From Clostridium pasteurianum BC1 (GTDB lineage Bacteria > Bacillota > Clostridia > Clostridiales > Clostridiaceae): a stretch of DNA of 64,000 nt. Where the stretch lies: the NCBI RefSeq assembly GCF_000389635.1, contig NC_021182.1, forward strand, positions 3,410,001-3,474,000, given 5' to 3'. Each line of letters starts with the position of its first letter. The stretch's first letter is position 1. The position numbers and the translations under genes are program-made. Positions 31,114-40,052 of the stretch are shown here, piece by piece. The notes below the pieces were generated by a model. That model was given only the letters and a program-made list of their open reading frames with translations. It was not told the DNA's origin and made no database searches.

Positions 31114-32169
31114 CTAATGGTTACTATCCCTTTTACTTAAACATATTTCATACATTTTAACTATCTCTTCATCTAAAACATTTCTTTTCATTTCTATACT
31201 TTTTTCCCTTACATTTTCTAAAAATAAGTCCATATCAATATTACTATAATCTAATTTAAGTTCTTTAAATTTTACTATTAAAGCTCTTTTTCCCGAGTGT
31301 TTTCCAATATACAATTTTCTATGTGCTCCTATAAGTTCTGGATTAAAGGGCTCATAATTTTTAGGATTTTTAGCTATACCATCGGCATGTATTCCGGATT
31401 CGTATTTAAAAATATCTTCTCCCAATATAGGCTTCATTGAATAAATCTTTTTTCCAGTGATTTTCTCATATATATTAGTAAGTTCACTTATTAATTTTAA
31501 ATCACCACATACTTCACCATTCTTAATTACTTTAAGTGCTAAAATCACTTCCTCCATTGAGGCATAATTCTTACTGTTAAATTCAGTAGTAATAAAATCA
31601 CTACCTTCTATACAGGCATCTATAATTATGGACGTAGCCATATAATATTTATTACTAGCACAGAAATCCACTAATACAGAAAAATTTGCTTTTATATCTT
31701 TTATCAATTTATCTCTGCCTTCAAAATCCATTCTATTTACATCATTTATTCTCAAACAGCATATTTTATATATATAAAATATCTTGTTATTTTCATCCAT
31801 ATATAATTTATCTAAATCCTTAATATCTATTTGCAATATTATCCAGTTTTCTTTCAGCTTGTCTTTAAATTCCTCTGAGCACCCTAAAGCAGTTCTATAA
31901 TCTAAAACTACATATTTAAAATTATACCTATTCAAACATTCTATATCTTTTACAGCTTTAATCCTATAAATATACTCTAAATGAATTGGTAACTTATCTA
32001 TTTTATCTATGGTAGCTTTATCAATTTCAAATAAATCTACACCGACCTTGGCCAATAGTTCTAAGAAACATGCCGCATCTTCATTACTAAGATTGGTAAA
32101 TTTTTTCACCAACTCTGGTATAGTTCTATCTATAATATTCTTCTTAACTTCATTAACTATAATAGCCAT
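31114..32169 (-). CDS. Homocitrate synthase, omega subunit (NifV-omega)
   Basis: 351 residues. The C-terminal half matches the communication/LeuA-like end of homocitrate synthase (GEDIFKYESGIHADGIAKNP and LIGAHRKLYIGKHSGKRAL). The N-terminal half is related but degenerate: it lacks the DTTLRDGEQ catalytic motif. This is the omega partner known from C. pasteurianum, expected to form a complex with NifV-alpha. It lies between modB and nifV-alpha. Confidence 0.9.
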   Translation of the reverse strand: MAIIVNEVKKNIIDRTIPELVKKFTNLSNEDAACFLELLAKVGVDLFEIDKATIDKIDKLPIHLEYIYRIKAVKDIECLNRYNFKYVVLDYRTALGCSEEFKDKLKENWIILQIDIKDLDKLYMDENNKIFYIYKICCLRINDVNRMDFEGRDKLIKDIKANFSVLVDFCASNKYYMATSIIIDACIEGSDFITTEFNSKNYASMEEVILALKVIKNGEVCGDLKLISELTNIYEKITGKKIYSMKPILGEDIFKYESGIHADGIAKNPKNYEPFNPELIGAHRKLYIGKHSGKRALIVKFKELKLDYSNIDMDLFLENVREKSIEMKRNVLDEEIVKMYEICLSKRDSNH

Positions 32170-32184
32170 ATAAACACCTTCTTA

Positions 32185-33045
32185 CTAATCATCATCCTTA
32201 ACGCTAAGTCTAACTACTAATAACAACACAAAAGTCATTATATACAAAATCGTGGCAAAAGCTGTGGCCATTTTAATATCATCCTGCATATAAGTATAAA
32301 TTTGAAGTGGTATAGTTCTTGTTTTATCTATGATATTTCCTGCAAACATTAAAGTGGCACCAAATTCTCCTAGTGACCTTATCCAGGCTAAAATAAGTCC
32401 AGATATAACTGATTTTTTAAGCATTGGCAGCATAATTTTAATAATTGTTTCAATTTTCCCTGCCCCCAATACATAACTTACTTCAAAAAGTTCAATTGGC
32501 ACTGATTTGATAGAATCCCTAAGAACTCTTACATAAAGGGCAGAAGACACGAAAAATTGTGCAATTACTACCGCTGTAGAAGTAAATATAATATTTATTC
32601 CATGACTGGTTAAGAAACTACCTATAATACCGTTTTTACCAAAAGTTAGCAGCAAAGCAATACCAGCTACTGCTGGTGGCAATACTATAGGAATTTCTAC
32701 AAATATATCTAATATCTTGGATATATTTTTATTTTTCACAAAATGTATCCAAAAAGCTGTTGGAGTTCCTATAATAAAAGTAAATATGAGTGCTATTAGA
32801 GAAGTAGTAAAGCTTAAAATCACAGTCTTTATATTATCTGAGTTATAAAGTGTCTGAATAATATAGGATCCTCCTGAATACTTCATCATTGAAAGTATTG
32901 GAAATATAAGCATCAATAAATATATAACAGCTAAAATAAAAAAAACAGGAGCTAATACTTTCTCAAAAAAATAAAATTTAGTCTTTTCATCACCATGAGA
33001 AGATATATTATTGGAATTTTGTAGTACTTTTTCATTATTCTCCAT
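32185..33045 (-). CDS. modB: Molybdate ABC transporter permease ModB
   Basis: 286 residues with six membrane helices after a 30-residue hydrophilic N-terminal extension (rich in Asn/Ser). The EAA-type loop is seen in ELFEVSYVLGAGKIETIIKI, followed by RSLGEFGATLMFAGNI, typical of molybdate/sulfate permeases. It imports molybdate for the MoFe cofactor. It lies in the nif operon after modA. There is no modC ATPase gene in the operon, so the ATPase must come from elsewhere (for example the TupC-like protein at 60694). Confidence 0.93.
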   Translation of the reverse strand: MENNEKVLQNSNNISSHGDEKTKFYFFEKVLAPVFFILAVIYLLMLIFPILSMMKYSGGSYIIQTLYNSDNIKTVILSFTTSLIALIFTFIIGTPTAFWIHFVKNKNISKILDIFVEIPIVLPPAVAGIALLLTFGKNGIIGSFLTSHGINIIFTSTAVVIAQFFVSSALYVRVLRDSIKSVPIELFEVSYVLGAGKIETIIKIMLPMLKKSVISGLILAWIRSLGEFGATLMFAGNIIDKTRTIPLQIYTYMQDDIKMATAFATILYIMTFVLLLVVRLSVKDDD

Positions 33046-33285
33046 ATATAATATTACCTCCTAATATGTACATTTGCAAAATAATTAAAGTTATATTCTT
33101 TAATGTTATTTTATATTAATTAATATCATTTTATTAATTAATATAATCTTATTAATCAGTAGAATTATGATACAACAGTATATTAAATAATAAATTTACT
33201 CTTAACGTCATTATTATATCACATTTTATATATTGCTACACTATATAAAATAGTCATAATAAAATATATTATATGTAATTAAAAA

Positions 33286-33322
33286 AATAACAAATCAATA
33301 TATTATACTTTGACCTGTTATT
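33286..33322 (-). terminator. Hairpin/attenuator between modA and modB
   Basis: AATAACAAATCA (33286-33297) pairs with TGACCTGTTATT (33311-33322) with a 2-base mismatch and is followed on the minus strand by TTTTTT. Partial termination here would make modA more abundant than modB. The rest of this 305-bp gap is AT-rich, with repeated ATTAATTAATAT stretches. Confidence 0.5.
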
Positions 33323-33350
33323 TCCTTAAATACATTTTAGATATATTAAA

Positions 33351-34196
33351 TTACTTTACTGAAAAACCATATTGCTTTAAAATATCTTTTCCTTTACCAG
33401 TAGTAACATAATCAATGAACTCTTGAGCTGCTGTCTTATTCTTTGAATCACTTACTACTGCTATAGGATAATCTACCTGTAATTTTGAAAATTCCTTGTC
33501 AGTTATAACTTGTAATTCTTTTTGATTATTTGCATCTGTCTTGTAGACAACACCAGCATCTGCATCTCCAAGTTTTACTTTACTTACAACATCTTTTACA
33601 TTCAATTCCTGGCTCTTTATATTTTTTATTATCTTGTCATAAGTAGCCTGGTCTATTGCATTGTCAGCTTTAGCAGCATCTAAAGCTTTATAGAAATAGT
33701 TTCCAGCTGGTAGAGATTTATCTCCTACTACTAGTTTCACTCCATCCTTACCCAGGTCTGCTAAAGAATTTATTGATGCATTACTGGACTTATTTTTTGC
33801 TATAACTAGCTGATTCTTAGCAAAAATAACATCTTTATCAACTTTTTTAGCATCTGTTAAAGTCTTCATGTTTTTTGTATCAGCTGATGCAAATACATCT
33901 GCATTAACTCCCTGATTAATAGAAGCAACTAATTGCTGACTACCTGCAAAATTAAATGTAACCTTAATATTTTTATCCTTTTCAATTTGCTTACCTATTT
34001 CAGTATAACTTTCAGTTAAGCTGGCTGCTGCAAATACAGTAATCTGTTTAGGAGGTTCCTTACTTCCAGAAGCTGTATTATTAGCTGCATTATTTTCAGA
34101 AGTACTGTTTCCACAAGCTGCAGTAAATACAGTTACTATCAAAATACTAAGAACTAGTAGTGTTAATTTCCACCCTTTAAATAGTGACTCTTTCAT
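33351..34196 (-). CDS. modA: Molybdate-binding lipoprotein ModA
   Basis: About 281 residues. A signal peptide ends in the lipobox VFTAAC, so the protein is membrane-anchored outside the cell. The mature part has the ModA motifs ITVFAAASLTESYTEIGKQI, FNFAGSQQLVASI and GVNADVFASADT. An upstream ATG at 34214 is in frame, but the ATG at 34196 has the better ribosome site (GGAAGGAAG). It overlaps the end of nifN-B by 20 bases, so the genes are translationally coupled. It captures molybdate for the ModB permease. Confidence 0.94.
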   Translation of the reverse strand: MKESLFKGWKLTLLVLSILIVTVFTAACGNSTSENNAANNTASGSKEPPKQITVFAAASLTESYTEIGKQIEKDKNIKVTFNFAGSQQLVASINQGVNADVFASADTKNMKTLTDAKKVDKDVIFAKNQLVIAKNKSSNASINSLADLGKDGVKLVVGDKSLPAGNYFYKALDAAKADNAIDQATYDKIIKNIKSQELNVKDVVSKVKLGDADAGVVYKTDANNQKELQVITDKEFSKLQVDYPIAVVSDSKNKTAAQEFIDYVTTGKGKDILKQYGFSVK

Positions 34197-36966
34197 CCTT
34201 TTCTTCCTTCCCACTTAGTGCTGACATTTCTTCTACAGCACGTTTTATTCCCTTGTCAATTGAATCATACATTTGTATAAGCTTGATACCTTTTGACTCT
34301 AGAGTCTTTACTGGTTCAATTCCCGCTCTCAGCGCAAGAACAGCATCACAGTCATGAATAGTGTTTACTATTTTTAAAATTTTATTCTCAGCTTCCTCGC
34401 ACTCCTCAGAGCCTGAACAATATTTATCCACATGCCTGCTCTCTAGAAATTTAATATCTCCTCCTTCATAAGAATAAATTTGGAATTCTTTAGCTTGACC
34501 AAAATGCTGATCTATGTCAACACCTGATTTAGATGCTATGGCAAATTTATATTTTGACATTTTAACTGGAGTTTCCTCTGAAACTTCAACTTTAGATTGA
34601 TATGCATCAACTACTGAACTGCTGCAGCCTGATTTACAATCTCCTGCTGGGACTATATCTGAAAAGTCAGCAGAACAATCATTTCCTAGTGTACCTATTG
34701 CATCTGCTCTACACTGTTTGCAGTGATACATTTGCTTCATATCTATTTCACATTCTTTTCTTAAGTCATTTAATTCTTTAGTAGAAGTTTCAGGCATGTT
34801 ACCAAAAGCACTTTCTTTTACAGGTATAAGCTTCATAATATTAGTCATAAATGCTCCGCATTCCTTAACTTTTTTAACGACTTCTGGAATATGAGTATCG
34901 TTTATACCCTTAATCATTACAATATTAACCTTGCAGACAACACCTTTAGAACATAGATATTTAAGTCCTGAAAGCTGATTATTCATAAGTATTTCAGCAG
35001 CTTCTTCTCCTGTATATCTCTTTCCAAGATAGTTAACATCTCTATATATCTGAGCTCCTATTTTCTTATCTACAGAATTCATTGTTACTGTAACATGAGA
35101 TACTCCTAATTCTATTAATTGATTAGCGAAAAATGGCAGCATTAAACCATTTGTGGAAATACAGAAGGTAATATTAGGATCTTCTTTCTTTATTAATTCT
35201 ATAGATTCTTTAACAGCATCAAAATTAGCTAGTGCATCTCCCGGTCCTGCTATACCTAAAACAGTTAAATTTTTAAACTTAGCTTTAACTGCTTTAAATT
35301 TTTCTAAAGCCTGTTCAGGAGTAAGTACTTGACTTGTAACCCCCGGTCTGCTTTCATTAGCACAGTCATATTTTCTACTACAATAATTACAGCTTATATT
35401 ACATTTTGGTGCTACAGGTATATGCATTCTTGCAAATTTATGAGCATTATCGCCGTAACATGGATGTGTACATGATTTCTCCTCATTTGTAAGAACTTTT
35501 TCTTCTTTCACTAATTCTTCTACTTGTTCTTCTACTATTGATTTTGGTTTATTTACTGGCTCCATATTATCTTCCCCTTCTTTTTTTGGAATGAAAAATT
35601 TGTCATAAGAATCTTTCCTAAATGTATTTTCTTTATCTTCAAGAATTGTGTTTGCAATGCAATCTATAAAAAATGCAGATCCGTTATATCCTGTGAATAT
35701 TTGTCTTTGAGCCCCAACTCTATCATGAACCGGGAAGCCTATTCTCACTATTTTTACACCAAGTCTCTCTGCCATTCTTCTTCCATCTGAATTTCCAATC
35801 ATAACATTTATATTAAAATCCTTAGCATAAGATTCTATTGTTTCGAAGTCAGTATCATCTAAAATTACAGCTTTTTCCAGCTGCCTTTCAAATTCTTTTT
35901 CCAGTTGTTGTTTAAGTTCTTTATTTTTTGATCCTGTAGCAATAAGTTTAACTAATACCCCATTTTCTGCACAGGTTTTAGCTATAGATAGTACAAGCTC
36001 TGGTTCTCCATAAATGATAGCTCTAGCTTCGCCATTATACTTATGGCTATCTATCATTGCATCCAGATATCTTCCTCTTTGTAATTTTAATTTATCTGGC
36101 ATCTCAATACCAGTTATTTTCGAAATTATAGTCATAAATTCATCAGTATTCCTAAGTCCAATAGGAATATTACATTTATAAAGGGGTACTCCAAATTCTT
36201 CTTTTAAATACAGTCCAGGTGAATAATCATCTGGTACTGCCATACCCATTTCTATAGTAGCAGCTGCACTGCCCATTTCTTCAATATCTTCTATCTTTGT
36301 TCCACCCTTAGGCAGTCTTGTATATTGCTCATTATGAGATGAATCCAAAGTATTGGATACATCTGGAAGCATAGTGTACTCTACTCCAAAAGTTTCAAGT
36401 ATCTCTTGTATGTTTCTGACATCTCCAGGATTTATATTTGCACAAATTATATTTATCTTTTTACTCTTCACATCAGTTTCAGGTTTTTTACAAACTTGTT
36501 CCACAATACTTCTCAAAGCTCTAAAATATCCCTCTGCCTGTGTTCCACCATATCCAGGAGTTGAAGTAGTTATTATTCTGATATTTTCATATTCTTTATT
36601 ATCTTTTTCTTCTTCTCTGAATTCATATATAATCCTCTTTATATCTTCACCTATAGTTTCAGCAAGACAAGTTGTCATTACCCCTATAGTTTTAGGATTA
36701 TACATCTTAATCATATTCTTTAAACCTGATTTTAAATTCTTAGTTCCACCATATACTGTACCATTTTCTGTTAGCGAAGATGAAGCTATATCAATAGGCT
36801 CGTTGTAATGAGTTGCCATATGCCTTCTAATATATGTGCTGCAGCCTTGAGAGCCATGTAAAATCACCATATTTCCCTCTATGCCCTTAAAGGCCATAAC
36901 ACCACCCATTGGCATGCACATCTTACATGGATTAACATTTAAATTCACAAAATTTCGACTATTCAA
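34177..36966 (-). CDS. nifB: NifN-NifB fusion protein (FeMo-cofactor assembly)
   Basis: About 929 residues. Residues 1-440 are NifN-like (NVNPCKMCMPMGG, LHGSQGCSTYIRR, TTCLAETIGED), part of the NifEN scaffold. Residues 500-780 are the NifB radical-SAM domain with CNISCNYCSRKYDC, which makes the 8Fe-9S-C core. The last 120 residues are a NifX/NafY-like cluster-binding domain (ASKSGVDIDQHFGQAKEF). The fusion is a C. pasteurianum-type trait. The start is a TTG at 36966 with GGAGGTG 7 bases upstream. The in-frame GTG at 36981 would overlap that box. Confidence 0.95.
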   Translation of the reverse strand: MNSRNFVNLNVNPCKMCMPMGGVMAFKGIEGNMVILHGSQGCSTYIRRHMATHYNEPIDIASSSLTENGTVYGGTKNLKSGLKNMIKMYNPKTIGVMTTCLAETIGEDIKRIIYEFREEEKDNKEYENIRIITTSTPGYGGTQAEGYFRALRSIVEQVCKKPETDVKSKKINIICANINPGDVRNIQEILETFGVEYTMLPDVSNTLDSSHNEQYTRLPKGGTKIEDIEEMGSAAATIEMGMAVPDDYSPGLYLKEEFGVPLYKCNIPIGLRNTDEFMTIISKITGIEMPDKLKLQRGRYLDAMIDSHKYNGEARAIIYGEPELVLSIAKTCAENGVLVKLIATGSKNKELKQQLEKEFERQLEKAVILDDTDFETIESYAKDFNINVMIGNSDGRRMAERLGVKIVRIGFPVHDRVGAQRQIFTGYNGSAFFIDCIANTILEDKENTFRKDSYDKFFIPKKEGEDNMEPVNKPKSIVEEQVEELVKEEKVLTNEEKSCTHPCYGDNAHKFARMHIPVAPKCNISCNYCSRKYDCANESRPGVTSQVLTPEQALEKFKAVKAKFKNLTVLGIAGPGDALANFDAVKESIELIKKEDPNITFCISTNGLMLPFFANQLIELGVSHVTVTMNSVDKKIGAQIYRDVNYLGKRYTGEEAAEILMNNQLSGLKYLCSKGVVCKVNIVMIKGINDTHIPEVVKKVKECGAFMTNIMKLIPVKESAFGNMPETSTKELNDLRKECEIDMKQMYHCKQCRADAIGTLGNDCSADFSDIVPAGDCKSGCSSSVVDAYQSKVEVSEETPVKMSKYKFAIASKSGVDIDQHFGQAKEFQIYSYEGGDIKFLESRHVDKYCSGSEECEEAENKILKIVNTIHDCDAVLALRAGIEPVKTLESKGIKLIQMYDSIDKGIKRAVEEMSALSGKEEKDERVTI

Positions 36967-36988
36967 TATAATCACCTCCACTTATATT

Positions 36989-38449
36989 TTAAACATAATT
37001 CCAAACAGGACTGTTTATCGTTGAATCAATTTCCTTAGCAAAATTTAATGATCCTACATAACCGCTTAAAGCATGCTTTCTCTCATGATTATGATCACAG
37101 AAAGCTATACCTAATTTATAAGCCAGTGGTCTTTCCTTAACACCGCCAACCAATATATCTGCACCCTGTTCTAATATGAATTTTTCTAATTCATAAGGAT
37201 TTGCATCATCTAATATTACAGTACCCTCATTTGTAATGCTTTTTATGATTTCATAATCATCTTTTTTACCTGTTTGTGTTCCAACCATTACGGTTTCCAT
37301 ACCTAGATTTCTAAATTGCTTTATTAGGGATATTGCTTTAAACGCACCACCAACAAATATTGCCGCTCTTTTTCCCTTTAATCTATCTCTATAATAATCC
37401 AGTTCCTTTTCAATTTTACTTTCTTCCTCTAAAACGAACTGTTTTGCTTTCTTAATTTTATCTTCAGTACCTAAAATATCTGCTATTTTAAGTAATGAAT
37501 TCTTTGTATCTTCAACACCATAGAAACTAACCTTGATATAAGGTATTCCAAACTTTTCTTCCATCATCTTTGCCAAATACATCATAGATCCAGCACATTG
37601 AACTATATTAAGTTTAGCTTTTGGGGCATTCATTATTTCATCATAGCTGCTATCCCCAGTTAACTTAGCTACAACATCTATACCAAATTTTTTCAAATAA
37701 TTAGTTACAATCCATATTTCTCCAGCTAAATTGAAATCGCCTAAGAAATTTATTCCATCAATCTTTTCATCTGTAGTTTTATCTCCCATAAGCTTCATAA
37801 GAGCATCGCAAGCTGCTTTATATCCAGTAGATTTACTTCCTGCAAACCCAGGAGATTTAACTGGTATTACTCTTATACCGTATTTTATTTCTGCTGCTTT
37901 ACACACTGCATCTGTATCATCACCTATAACTCCTACAATACAAGTGGAGTAAACAAAAATTACTTTTGGGTGATGTGCTTCTACTATTTCATCAATAGCT
38001 GCTGTTAATTTCTTCTCTCCTCCAAATATAACATCCTTTTCTCTTAAATCTGTAGAAAAACTGTTTCTGTATACTTCTTCTCCGCTGCTTAGACTTCCTC
38101 TTATATCCCAAGTGTAGCTGGCACAACCAATAGGTCCATGTACCAAATGGTAGGCATCAGTTATTGGATTTAGAACAACTCTGGCTCCACAGTACACACA
38201 AGCTCTTTGACTTACAGAACCTGATACACTAGCTGAATCACATTTGAATTCTCCCTCACCACATCCGCCTTCACTTTTCTTATTGTAATAAACGGATTCT
38301 TCTCTTTGTTCTATAACCTCTAATTTTTTTTTTTGAACTACAGGTTTGTATTCAATGCCATCAACAATTTCTTCATTCTTGTCTACTAATTCCAAGCATT
38401 CATCAATTGTAGAATCATCATAACAAAAATCCTTCTTTTTATTTTCCAT
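36989..38449 (-). CDS. nifE: NifE, cofactor scaffold alpha-like subunit
   Basis: 486 residues. With the NifN domain it matures NifB-co to the FeMo-cofactor. Cluster cysteines are seen in RACVYCGARVV, GPIGCASYTW and STCIVGVIGDD, and a cofactor-region Cys in NIVQCAGSMMYLA. The NifD cofactor histidine is absent, as usual for NifE. An unusual N-terminal extension of about 75 residues, acidic/lysine-rich with CGEGEFKC, precedes the domain. It starts after a GGAGG box and ends 22 bases before nifN-B. Confidence 0.95.
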   Translation of the reverse strand: MENKKKDFCYDDSTIDECLELVDKNEEIVDGIEYKPVVQKKKLEVIEQREESVYYNKKSEGGCGEGEFKCDSASVSGSVSQRACVYCGARVVLNPITDAYHLVHGPIGCASYTWDIRGSLSSGEEVYRNSFSTDLREKDVIFGGEKKLTAAIDEIVEAHHPKVIFVYSTCIVGVIGDDTDAVCKAAEIKYGIRVIPVKSPGFAGSKSTGYKAACDALMKLMGDKTTDEKIDGINFLGDFNLAGEIWIVTNYLKKFGIDVVAKLTGDSSYDEIMNAPKAKLNIVQCAGSMMYLAKMMEEKFGIPYIKVSFYGVEDTKNSLLKIADILGTEDKIKKAKQFVLEEESKIEKELDYYRDRLKGKRAAIFVGGAFKAISLIKQFRNLGMETVMVGTQTGKKDDYEIIKSITNEGTVILDDANPYELEKFILEQGADILVGGVKERPLAYKLGIAFCDHNHERKHALSGYVGSLNFAKEIDSTINSPVWNYV

Positions 38450-38516
38450 AATAACTGCACCTCCAAAATTTTAATCATTATAACATTACCCTATAAAATT
38501 ACCTATATTAAAATTT

Positions 38517-38548
38517 GATTCAGGACGATACCGCAATCGTCCTGAATC
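38517..38548 (-). promoter_or_regulatory. Intercistronic hairpin between nifK and nifE
   Basis: A 13-bp perfect stem, GATTCAGGACGAT (38517-38529) with ATCGTCCTGAATC (38536-38548), has a 6-base loop. It lies in the 226-bp gap after nifHDK. It has only a short T-run and probably acts as a partial terminator or mRNA-stabilising structure that keeps structural subunits above assembly proteins. Confidence 0.65.
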
Positions 38549-38675
38549 TATGGGGCATTTATCAATATATAGCCACTGCCAATTTTTTATAAAAGTAATT
38601 GGGCAATTATATTTTTATCAAAATACAATTTTTATACTTAATGAGACTAGCAGTAGGCTTGTAAATAGCTAAAAT

Positions 38676-40052
38676 TTATCTTACTACTTCAAAGTCTTCT
38701 TCTGCACATTCTCTTTCAATTTTGTCAAGAATAACGTTAGTTATTTCTTCTACTAAACGTATTGCGCCTTTGTAACCAACTTTTGGATTGTAATAATGTC
38801 CATATCTATCCATTACTGGGAAACCAAATCTAACAAATGGAATATTTTCTTCTCTTGCAATGAATTTTCCATAAGTGTTTGATATTAATAGATCAACACC
38901 TTCATTTTTTATCCATTGGTGTATGTCAAAGAAGTCACCTTCAGCTTTAACTTTGCTGCCTTCTATACCAGCTTCTGCAAGCATAGCATTGATTTCTTTT
39001 CCAAATTTAGCACCAGGAGTACCAGTAACTACATACTTTGGTATAGCTCCTAATTCTATTATAAATTTGCTAAGTGCAATAATTTCATCAGGATCACCAA
39101 TTAATGCAACTTTTTTACCTTGAAGATACTGCTGACTATCGATCATTAAGTCAATTAATTGACCTCTTTCTTCTTCTATTGATGCTGGTATTTCTTTGCC
39201 TGTTGCTTCAGATAAAGCCATTAATAAATCATCTGTAGCACTAACACCAATAGGAGTTTTTAATGTTTTAAATGGAACTTTGCATTTCTTTTCTAATTCT
39301 TTTGCACCTAATTCTGAGGCATAACTTCCAAGTGCAAAAGTAAGATCTGCATTTCCTGAATCAGCTATATCTTCACGCTTTGCTCCACCTTCTGGATACA
39401 TTTTGAATTCACCTGTAGTTGGACCATCTAATACTCCACTAGTATCTGGGAACATTGTATAAGGAACACCTACAGCTTCAAACAATCTCTTTATTTCTCT
39501 CATGTCAGCTGGACCAACAAATCCAGGAATTATATTTATTTTACCATTCTTTTTATCAGTATTTTCAGCTAAATATTTAACTATACCCTGTACCATGTTA
39601 GCAAATCCAGTAATATGTGATCCAACATAGCTTGGTGTATTAGTATGGATAACTAATTTACCTTCAGGTATGCTGCCAGCATCTTCCATTTGGCTGATAT
39701 AAGTAGGCAAATCGTCTCCTAATGTTTCAGATAAGCAAGTTGTATGAACAGCTATTATATCTGGATTATACATTGCAAATATATTCTTAACAGCTGTCTT
39801 TATATTAGAACCACCACCGAATACGCTGGCACCTTCTGTAAATGAACTTGTAGAAGCCATTGCTGGTTCTTTAAAATGTCTTGAAAGTACTGTTCTATGG
39901 TAAGAACAACAACCCTGTGAACCATGACTGTGAGGAAGACAATTGTGTATACCTAAAGCCGCATACATTGCTCCTACTGGTTGACAAGTTTTAGCTGGAT
40001 TAATTCTTAATGCTTTTCTATCTACTATTTCCTTTGATGTTGCATCTAACAT
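38676..40052 (-). CDS. nifK: Nitrogenase MoFe protein beta chain NifK
   Basis: 458 residues, shorter at the N-terminus than proteobacterial NifK, as in C. pasteurianum. P-cluster cysteines are seen in KTCQPVGAMYAA, GSQGCCSYHR and TTCLSETLGDD. It forms the alpha2-beta2 MoFe protein with NifD. Its ATG overlaps the nifD stop (TAATG), showing translational coupling. Confidence 0.98.
   Translation of the reverse strand: MLDATSKEIVDRKALRINPAKTCQPVGAMYAALGIHNCLPHSHGSQGCCSYHRTVLSRHFKEPAMASTSSFTEGASVFGGGSNIKTAVKNIFAMYNPDIIAVHTTCLSETLGDDLPTYISQMEDAGSIPEGKLVIHTNTPSYVGSHITGFANMVQGIVKYLAENTDKKNGKINIIPGFVGPADMREIKRLFEAVGVPYTMFPDTSGVLDGPTTGEFKMYPEGGAKREDIADSGNADLTFALGSYASELGAKELEKKCKVPFKTLKTPIGVSATDDLLMALSEATGKEIPASIEEERGQLIDLMIDSQQYLQGKKVALIGDPDEIIALSKFIIELGAIPKYVVTGTPGAKFGKEINAMLAEAGIEGSKVKAEGDFFDIHQWIKNEGVDLLISNTYGKFIAREENIPFVRFGFPVMDRYGHYYNPKVGYKGAIRLVEEITNVILDKIERECAEEDFEVVR

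Noticed and set aside
31114-32169. Degenerate nifV pseudogene because the catalytic DTTLRDGEQ motif is missing
   Set aside because: A split omega/alpha homocitrate synthase is established in C. pasteurianum, and the frame is intact with a ribosome site.
36966-36981. GTG start for nifN-B giving five extra residues
   Set aside because: The GTG overlaps the only ribosome site. The TTG at 36966 is correctly spaced, and NSRNFVNLNVNP matches the NifN start better.
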